Source: Saccoglossus kowalevskii (taxonomy: Eukaryota; Hemichordata; Enteropneusta; Harrimaniidae). Taken from it: 24,128 nt of DNA. This document shows, piece by piece, positions 1 through 10,154 of this stretch. Positions within the stretch are counted from its first letter, which is position 1. Each line of letters opens with the position of its first letter. The translations under genes were made by a program, and so were the position numbers. Location of the stretch: the NCBI RefSeq assembly GCF_000003605.2, contig NW_003145786.1:1-24128 (forward strand), given 5' to 3'. The notes beneath the pieces are model-generated. The model saw only the letters and a program-made list of their open reading frames with translations, had not been told where the DNA came from and ran no database searches.

Positions 1-250
1 CATACAACAATTGACAAAACACATAGAACAAATGACAAAACACATACAGCAAATGACAAAACACATACAACAAATGACAAAACACATAGAACAAATGACA
101 AAACACATACAGCAAATGACAAAACACATACAACAAATGACAAATCACATACAACAAATGACAAAAACACATACATCAATTGAAAAAACACATACAACCA
201 ATGACAAAACACATACGTCAAATGACATAACACATACAACAATTGACAAG
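1..250. repeat. 21-bp minisatellite
   Basis: About twelve tandem copies of a 21-bp A-rich unit built around ACAAATGACAAAACACATAC. Copies differ by a few substitutions (ACAG/ACAA/TAGA at the junction) and the right end decays after about 150. The array starts at or before the window edge. Because 21 is a multiple of 3 it reads as a heptad peptide (MTKHIQQ) for 84 codons on the plus strand. The low complexity and lack of any coding context argue that this is not a gene. Confidence 0.9.
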
Positions 251-265
251 TACAGTAATCAGTAG

Positions 266-855
266 GAAAACGCCATGTGGACACCATGGTATACATAAAG
301 TCACGTGTTTCGAACAGTGTTAGCACATCCTGCTCCTCACATGGGACCGCCATATATAAATTACTAAGTAATACACAATCATAAAATCAAAGAATAATTT
401 TTAATAGTCATATTCGATAAACAAAAACATGGCTGGGATTATATAATTACAAATTATGAAAACAATCAAACTACCACTGAAATGGTTTATGGCGTAGTTT
501 TTTGATGGTTGAAGGTAGTCGAAGCTTACCATTAACTTTTCTCACTTAATTGCATAATATAAGTCTGCATTAGATACTGATTATCTCCTTTATCTTTGAA
601 TTATTTCGTATAATTAGTTGATAAAAGCCACCACTTTAAAAAATACATTAACATATTCAGTTATTTAATATGCAATATCTAAAAGTGTGTTGGCCTCGCT
701 GTACAGAAAAGCATAATAATAATGAGTGCGTGTATAGATTTGAATAACCTAATGTACTTTACATCGATGAAACCTAATCGTGTAAGTTCTCGTGGAATCT
801 TTTCTAGAATTTCAATACTGACGTTTAGTTGCATAAAACATGCGAATAAAATATG
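266..855. other. 3' flank of METTL24-like gene A
   Basis: AT-rich sequence between the 21-bp array and the stop codon of gene A. No conserved reading frame is visible. The proximal part (about 640-855) is the likely 3' UTR on the minus strand; the rest holds nothing I can identify. Confidence 0.5.
664..669 (-). promoter_or_regulatory. candidate polyadenylation signal of gene A
   Basis: The plus strand reads TTTAAT, so the minus-strand transcript carries ATTAAA, a common variant signal, about 190 nt past the stop codon. It is followed about 30 nt later on the minus strand by a GU-rich stretch (GTGGTGG). It is the first such hexamer after the stop, but there is no transcript evidence. Confidence 0.3.
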
Positions 856-1170
856 TTATACAAAGTTTGTATTCACCCAGCCTATTTCAATATTAGTGGA
901 GTGATCACTAGCCTTGTTTCCGAAGCTCACTACCGGTGAACGCTCATTTTCATGAATATAAAATAATTTGAAGCCTTCAGCGCCGAGCATTTTGGTAAGA
1001 ACCTCATATGCATACTGGGTTTTGTCTGAGTTGGCGCCTCTAGGCAGACCCCATAAGTGATATTCAAAGACAACTTGCTTGACTTGTTTAATAACTCCGC
1101 TTTGTAAGATCTCTGGGAAGACTTTAAATTCGCTTGCTTCAATATCAATCTTCAAAACATCGATGACGCT
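856..1170 (-). CDS. gene A exon 6 (C-terminal half of methyltransferase domain)
   Basis: Encodes 104 residues and a TAA stop. The acceptor is CTTTCCAG at 1171-1178, entering in phase 0 and continuing as S-VIDVLKIDIEASE. It contains the conserved KIDIE motif, FPEILQSG, GFKLFY and STNIEIGW. About 61 of 104 residues are identical, without gaps, to the last exon of copy B. Confidence 0.92.
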   Translation of the reverse strand, partial: SVIDVLKIDIEASEFKVFPEILQSGVIKQVKQVVFEYHLWGLPRGANSDKTQYAYEVLTKMLGAEGFKLFYIHENERSPVVSFGNKASDHSTNIEIGWVNTNFV

Positions 1171-2622
1171 CTGGAAAGGTGGAACATTGTATGTAAATTA
1201 GTAGTATAAGGGATGCATCAATTAACCAATTTGGAAAGGAAAATGGAGAGAGGGTAGAATAAGAGAATAGATGCCAATGTTCATGTATTTATTTAGAAAT
1301 AATTAATACACAACTGCAGCGCTATTTTTCAATATAAAACTATTATGACATAATGTCTGTTTATTTACTAGCAAACCAAATGGTGCAAAATGCCACAGAA
1401 AGGAACTCACCTCACCCACATTGCTAGAAAGCTTACCTCCGATATCATAGTCACCGCTGTCTCAACGGTAATGCATTCTCGTCTTCGAATGAAAGCCCCA
1501 CTCCTTATTGAAAAGACTCTGTATCCCGTCATTGGCAAGAAAGGGATTCTTTCCCATTGCTATGAAATGCAATCACCTAATATAATACTCACATTTTCAT
1601 GGTGGAGCATCGATATTATTGATTTGAGCGTTCGGCATTTCCAGGTTTGGTCATTTTTGACTTTCATATCATCCAAATCCTCGTTCCACAGTCCCATATT
1701 ATAAAACCACACTTTCTCTGCGTGTTTATGGTCATCCTTACCAATTCTAAAAGTAAAAATAAAAAAATAACCAACCTGTGTTAGGGTAATTTGACACAGA
1801 GGCTATAAACGAAAGACTGGTTTTAAATTTATCAGTTGGCGTTACCGTCAACCGAACTGGGAATGTACAATTACGGCGCCTATGATTCCACTACTGTTAT
1901 GCGAATAATTTGGCCACAACATCAATATATTCACAGTTGTATCTGACGTAATTACAATCCATGTATCATCAGTTGTTACTCACAATCGACATTATTGATT
2001 TGAGCGTTCGGCATTTCCAGGTTTGGTCATTTTTGACTATATATATACATATATACATATATACATATACAGCAAAATATAACTGAAAAAACAAAGCTGA
2101 GAACTTATGAAAAATTCAAAGACTCTTATAATTTTGAAAAATACTTAGATGTGCTAAATTTGAAACAAAGAATTTCAATGACAAAATTTCGAACTAGTAA
2201 TCACAATTTAGCAATAGAAAAAGGGAGACATATGCAACCAAAAATACCTACAGAAAATAGAATTTGCAAACAATGTTCATAGAATGAAATAGAAGATGTA
2301 CTGCACTTTGTTATGAAATGTCCACAATATGAAGTAATACACCAACAAATCATACAAGACATTATATTTCCACAAGAAACCCAGGATGATCTCCAGAAAT
2401 TTAATTTCTTGATGACTTCAAAAGATGATGTAATAATAAAAAAGATTGGCAACTATATTCATAATGCATTTCAATCAAGAAATAAAAATGCCATTTGATA
2501 TGTAACACTTGCTTTATCTTTTTTTTTTAACAACTAACTTTCTTTTTGTAGTAGTAGTTATCACAACTAATCTTTATTGCTATTAACTGATAGAAACATT
2601 GTATTTCTAAAGATGCAATAAA

Positions 2623-2653
<31 letters not shown>

Positions 2654-5600
2654 GTCATCATGCTTTATCTGACGTAATTGCACTCCACGTATCAACAGAT
2701 GTTACTCATAGTCACCATGCTTTATCTGACGTAATTGCACACCATGTATCAACAGCTGTTACTCCTAGTCACCATGCTGTATCTGACGTAATTACACTCC
2801 ACGTATCGATAGTTGTTACTCCTAGTCACCATGCTATATCTGACGTAATTGCATTCCACGTATCAACAGATGTTACTCATAGTCATCATGCTATATCTGA
2901 CGTAATTGCACTCCACGTATCAACAGTTGTTTCTCATAGTCATCGTGTTATATCTGACGTAATTACACTCCACGTATCAACAGATGTTACTCATAGTCAT
3001 CATGCTATATCTGACGTAATTGCACTCCACATATCAACAGCTGTTACTCATAGTCACCATGCTGTATCTGACGTAATTACACTCCACGTATCAATAGTTG
3101 TTACTCATAGTCACCATGCTTTATCTGACGTAATTGCACTCCACGTATCAACAGATGTTACTCATAGTCACCATGCTGTATCTGACGTAATTACACTCCA
3201 CGTATCAATAGTTGTTACTCATAGTCACCATGCTTTATCTGACGTAATTGCACTCCACGTATCGATAGTTGTTACTCATAGTCATCATGCTATATCTAAC
3301 GTAATTGCACTCCACGTATCGATAGTTGTTACTCATAGTCACCATGCTTTAGCTGACGTAATTGCACTCCACGTATCAACAGCTGTTACTCATAGTCATC
3401 ATGCTATATCTGACGTAATTGCACTCCACGTATCGATAGTTGTTACTCATAGTCATCATGTTTTAGCTGACGTAATTGCACTCCATGTATCAACAGCTGT
3501 TTCTCATAGTCATCATGCTATATCTGACGTAATTACACTCCACGTATCAACAGATGTTACTCATAGTCATCATGCTATATCTGACGTAATTGCACTCCAC
3601 ATATCAACAGATGTTACTCATAGTCATCATGCTATATCTGACGTAATTGCACTCCACGTATCGATAGTTGTTACTCATAGTCATCATGCTTTAGCTGACG
3701 TAATTGCACTCCATGTATCAACAGCTGTTTCTCATAGTCATCATGCTATATCTGACGTAATTACACTCCACGTATCAACAGATGTTACTCATAGTCATCA
3801 TGCTATATCTGACGTAATTACACTCCACATATCAACAGATGTTACTCATAGTCACCATGCTATATCTGACGTAATTGCACTCCACGTATCGATAGTTGTT
3901 ACTCATAGTCACCATGCTTTATCTGACGTAATTTCACTCCACGTATCAACAGTTGTTTCTCATAGTCATCATGCTATATCTGACGTAATTACACTCCACG
4001 TATCAACAGATGTTACTCATAGTCATCATGCTATATCTGACGTAATTGCACTCCACATATCAACAGCTGTTACTCCTAGTCACCATGCTGTATCTGACGT
4101 AATTACACTCCACGTATCAATAGTTGTTACTCATAGTCATCATGCTTTATCGGACGTAATTACACTCCACGTATCAACAGATGTTACTCATAGTCATCAT
4201 GCTATATCTGACGTAATTGCACTCCACGTATCAAGAGATGTTACTCATAGTCATCATGCTATAACTGACGTAATTGCACTCCACGTATCAACAGCTGTTA
4301 CTCATAGTCATCATGCTGTATCTGACGTAATTGCACTCCACGTATCAACAGCTGTTACTCCTAGTCATTATGCTGTATCTGACGTAATTGCACTCCACGT
4401 ATCAACAGTTGTTACTCCTAGTCATGATGCTATATCTGACGTAATTACACTCCACGTATCAATAGTTGTTACTTATAGTCACCATGCTTTATCTGACGTA
4501 ATTGCACTCCACGTATCAACAGATGTTACTCATAGTCATCATGCTATATCTGACGTAATTGCACTCCACGTATCAACATTCGTTACTCCTAGTCATGATG
4601 CTATATCTGACGTAATTACACTCCACGTATCAATAGTTGTTACTCATAGTCACCATGCTTTATCTGACGTAATTGCACTCCACCTATCAAAAGATATTAC
4701 TCATAGTCATCATGCTATATCTAACGTAATTGCACTCCACGTATCAACAGCTGTTACTTCTAGTCATCATGCTGTATCTGACGTAATTGCACTCCACGTA
4801 TCAACAGCTGTTACTCCTAGTCATTATGCTGTATCTGACGTAATTGCACTCCACGTATCAACAGTTGTTACTCCTAGTCATGATGCTATATCTGACGTAA
4901 TTACACTCCACGTATCAATAGTTGTTACTCATAGTCATCATGCTATATCTGACGTAATTGCACTCCACGTATCAACAGCAGTTACTCCTAGTCATCATGC
5001 TGTATCTGACGTAATTGCGCTCTACATATCAACAGCTGTTACTCATAGTCATCATGCTATATCTAACGTAATTGCACTCCACATATCAACAAATGTTACT
5101 CATAGTCATCATGCTGTATCTGACGTAATTGCACTCCACGTATCAACAGCTGTTACTCATAGTCATCATGCTATATCTAACGTAATTGCACTCCACGTAT
5201 CAACAGCTGTTACTTCTAGTCATCATGCTGTATCTGACGTAATTGCACTCGACGTATCAACAGATGTTACTCATAGTCATCATGCTATATCTGACGTAAT
5301 TACACTCCACGTATCAACAGATGTTATTCATATTCACCATGCTATATCTGACGTAATTGCACTCCACGTATCAACAGATGTTACTCATAGTCACCATGCT
5401 ATATCTGACGTAATTGCACTCCACGTATCAACAGATGTTACTCATAGTCACCATGCTATATCTGACGTAATTGCACTCCACGTATCAACAGATGTTACTC
5501 ATAGTCACCATGCTATATCTGACGTAATTGCACTCCACGTATCAACAGATGTTACTCATAGTCACCATGCTATATCTGACGTAATTGCTCTTCACGTATC

Positions 5601-8600
5601 AACAGTTGTTACTCCTAGTCAGCATACTATATCTGACGTAATTGCTCTTCACGTATCAACAGTTGTTACTCCTAGTCAGCATACTATATCTGACGTAATT
5701 GCTCTTCACGTATCAACAGTTGTTACTCATAGTCAGCATACTGTTTCTGATGTAATTGCACTCTTTATATCTACATATATATTACTGCTAGTAATCATAC
5801 TGACGGAATTGTATTGGATGTGTCATCAGATGTTACTTACAGTAATCATTCTGTAAACGAAGTAAGATTACTCCAAATATCTATAGTTGTTACTCCTAGT
5901 AACCATTCTTACCCGATCGACGATTACTCCATATATCCACAGTTATTACTCCCAGTAATAATACTGTATCAGGCGTAATCACAAGTATTAATAGTTATTA
6001 CTGCTAGTCATCGTACTGTGTCTGATGTAATAGCACTCCACGTATTATCAGTTGTTACTTCTAGTGCTGTATCCGTATCAACAGTTATTATTCCAAGCCA
6101 TTATACTGTATCTGACAGTCACCATGTTGTATCTGGTGTAATTACACTTCATGTATCAACAGTTGTCATGACATAGCACATAATCATGATTGTTGACGTA
6201 ATACCACTATTTAATTATGTCACAAAACATCCTAAAACTAATATATATATTTATATGTGTATATATCACAATACTTACGTTGGATCGAATGTGTATACAT
6301 TGCATCCATATTTAGACATATCATCATCAAAACTCCAATCATGACCAACTCTGTAAGAAGAAACCTGGTGAACATGGTGCGATTGTTTCTGTATTTATAT
6401 GAATCCAAAATATTCAGTTGTTTTGTTTTTCAGGGAACTCAAGCTGTATTGCCAAATGCAATATAATCAAATTGACCAATAAGGAGTATTTTCTAGTGAA
6501 TGGTTGTATTAGCAATAGTATTTCTGTTTATAGAGTTACATCTGTCAAAAACACGTGGGTGTTATTTTATTTCTAAACTTAAAGGGCGGAAGTCGTCGCG
6601 CCACGCGTGTACGACATTATGTGTAAATAAGCATTGATTTTCCCATAATCCAATGCGCTATTTTAATGAAATCACCAGTACGTGACTTGCACTAATCAAT
6701 TACCGTCGGTGACATCTTCGATGCCCTCCAATCACAAAAAAATACATAAATAAAACTTGGTAACGTCCTGGTTTGTCTGCGCAACAGTCAAAGTCGCCAT
6801 CTTTGTTCATATAAGACCCATAACTCGCGCATGCGTGGCGCTACGACCACCGCCCTTTAAACTACAATGTTCATATTGATTCAAATTGTAGCAAGATATG
6901 TTAAGATGTCAGGTTTTTTAGAGCATACATCTACCCGTTTTGAGATTAAAAATTTGTTGTACGCAGTAATCTTTAATACTGCTCGCAATTCTGGTTACCA
7001 TCGTAGAAATATTTTCAAAAGGGTTCAATCTAATTTAAATATTTAACTTCATATACTTTTCCCGAATTACGAAAACATGGTCTAGAAAGCGCACGAGGGG
7101 ACGACCTAGACCTGTTTTTAGTGGCCTAACAACAGTCTCAGCAAAAATGCCTGTCCTATAAATTAATTTTTCCACGCATTACCATTAGAAAGTTTTTCTG
7201 AGCTTTTTAACTACACTGGTACCAGTTGTAACAAGTACAAAATAATCGAAATATCATCTATTTCTTTTCAAAAACACGTTATATATCAGTTTATGTGTCG
7301 CAACGTATTGTTTGTCTCTTTTATATTTGTATCAATTTTAATGAATGAACGAACAAACGAACGAACGAACGAACGAGAACGAACGAGCGAACGAATGAAT
7401 GAAATGTTATGCGAATTAGAACGGATAAGAACCAATCGGAACGGATAAAAATGAATTCAACAGCCGTGATGGTAACATACATATGTAAAGTGGTTATCAC
7501 AATGGTTGGCGGTGAATTGTTTAGCGTACGGTGTGTGCAAGTAACACACGTGAAATACATGCAAAGTGGAATATGCATTTGTAAACACATTTGAAATTGG
7601 AATACGTATTTGTAAACACATTTGAAATTAGAATACGTATTTGTAAATACATGTAAATTGGATTACGTATTTGTAAATACATGTAAAGTGGAATAAGTAT
7701 TTGCAAATACATGTAAATTGGAATACGTATTTGTAAATACATTTGAAATTGGAATAAGTATTTGCAAATACATGTAAATTGGAATACGTATTTGTAAATA
7801 CATTTGAAATTGGAATAAGTATTTGAAAATACATGTAAAGTGGAATAAGTATTTGCAAATACATGTAAAGTGGTATATGTATTTGTAAATACGTGTAAAT
7901 TGGAATAAGTATTTGCAAATGCATGTAAATTGGAATACGTATTTGTAAAAATATTTGAAATTGGAATAAGTATTTGCAAATACATGTAAAGTGGAATAAG
8001 TATTTGCAAATACATGTAAAGTGGTATACGTATTTGCAAATACATGTAAAGTGGAATACGTATTTGCAAATACATGTAAATTGGAATAAGTATTTGCAAA
8101 TACATGTAAATTGGAATACGTATTTGTAAATACATTTGAAATTGGAATAAGTATTTTCAAATACATGTAAATTGGAATACGTATTTGTAAATACATTTGA
8201 AATTGGAATAAGTATTTGCAAATACATGTAAAGTGGAATAAGTATTTGCAAATACATGTAAAGTGGTATACGTATTTGCAAATACATGTAAAGTGGAATA
8301 CGTATTTGCAAATACATGTAAAGTGGAATAAGTATTTGCAAATACATGTAAAGTGGAATAAGTATTTGCAAATACATGTAAAGTGGAATACGTATCTGTA
8401 AATACATGTAAATTAGAATACGTATCTGTAAATACATGTAAATTAGAATACGTATCTGCAAATACATGTAAAGTGGTATACGTATTTGTAAATACATGTA
8501 AAGTGGAATACGTATCTGTAAATACATGTAAATTAGAATACGTATCTGTAAATACATGTAAAGTGGTATACGTATTTGCAAATACATGTAAATTAGAATA

Positions 8601-10087
8601 CGTATCTGTAAATACATGTAAATTGGAATAAGTATTTGCAAATACATGTAAAGTGGTATACGTATTTGCAAATACATGTAAATTAGAATACGTATCTGTA
8701 AATACATGTAAATTGGAATAAGTATTTGCAAATACATGTAAAGTGGAATAAGTATTTGAAAATACATGTAAAGTGGTATACGTATTTGTAAACACATGTA
8801 AAGTGGAATACGTATTTGCAAATACATGTAAAGTGGAATACGTATTTGTAAACACATGTAAAGTGGAATAAGTATTTGCAAATACATGTAAAGTAGTATA
8901 CGTATTTGTAAACACAAGTAAAGTGGAATACGTATTTGCAAATACATGTAAATTGGAATAAGTATTTGCAAATACATGTAAAGTGGAATAAGTATTTGCA
9001 AATACATGTAAAGTGGTATACGTATTTGTAAACACATGTAAAGCGGAATACGTATTTGTAAACACATGTAAATTAGAATACGTATCTGTAAATACATGTA
9101 AAGTGAAATAAGTATTATGTAAATACATGTAAAGTGAATGCATGTCTGTAATTGAAGTAACATGCACAAAATTCAAATGTAAAAAACATATTTAATTACA
9201 TTGTAATAAAAATAGTTCTTAGTGCACGTGAATATATGGAAAATGCATTTATTATTTCGATATGTGTTTGTGTAATATTTATTTTTAGTTGATTTAAAGA
9301 AATATATGGCAATGACTAAAATAATATGCATAAAATATATTTATGCAATGCATGGAATAACTGATACTAATGTATTTCAGAATATGTATACAAATTACGT
9401 TGAAGTAAATAATCGAAAAAAAAATACGTCAATAATATTTTATAACACGCGTGGGAAATATGTGAAGATTAAAAGTGAACTGATAATTATACAGAGTGGA
9501 AGGGGATAAATATTTAATACTTGATCTTGTCAAAGGATTACGATGTTGGCTGATACGCAGAACAATTACTAGAGATACATCGTTTCCGTGATTAGTTTAC
9601 CATTTTAAATTCTATACAGTCACACTAATTCGAAACATAAAATGGCAACAAATTGAATTTTAACATATATAGACAAAATACAGAATGTAGAATTCAGTTT
9701 AATTAGTGGCAGCTGTTTCGTAGTATATTGACCACATCGTGTACACTCATACAGAACACGCATTATCATGCATTACGATGTTAATAGACAGTTTGAAACC
9801 AAATAAATGTTGTGTAGGTAATGTGCTACGATCAAGCATTAGTTGATACGTACATGTAAGTGAGATCTTATAATTTAAAATTCATCGCTTACCCGACAGA
9901 ATATGCAATACAATTATTAGGATCGATGTTGACGTCCATGCACACGTCCCAACCACCGTCGTTTACTTGACCCATACGTCTATTGTCCTTGCAGTTATAC
10001 TTTATGGTAGAAATATAATTCATCAATAAACCCCACGCCTCGTTAGAATCCATCACTTCAGAGTTTGATAATGTGTCAACTTCATTC

Positions 10088-10154
<67 letters not shown>

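Noticed and set aside
11-265. 84-codon frame with MTKHIQQ heptads that might suggest a coiled coil
   Set aside because: It is the translation of a 21-bp minisatellite with no splice, start or family support.
2653-5800. 57-bp array as a CRISPR array or as box C/D snoRNA genes
   Set aside because: There are no unique spacers, the whole unit repeats. ATGATGA can be read as a C box on the minus strand, but no matching CTGA D box follows in the unit.
6241-6262. TATATA run as a core promoter
   Set aside because: It is a short AT microsatellite just inside intron 4 next to the exon 4 donor, with no gene starting there.
7521-8401. Long frames of 61-204 codons on both strands in the 30-bp array
   Set aside because: The same stop-free unit gives open frames in several phases on both strands; this is a repeat artefact in an intron.
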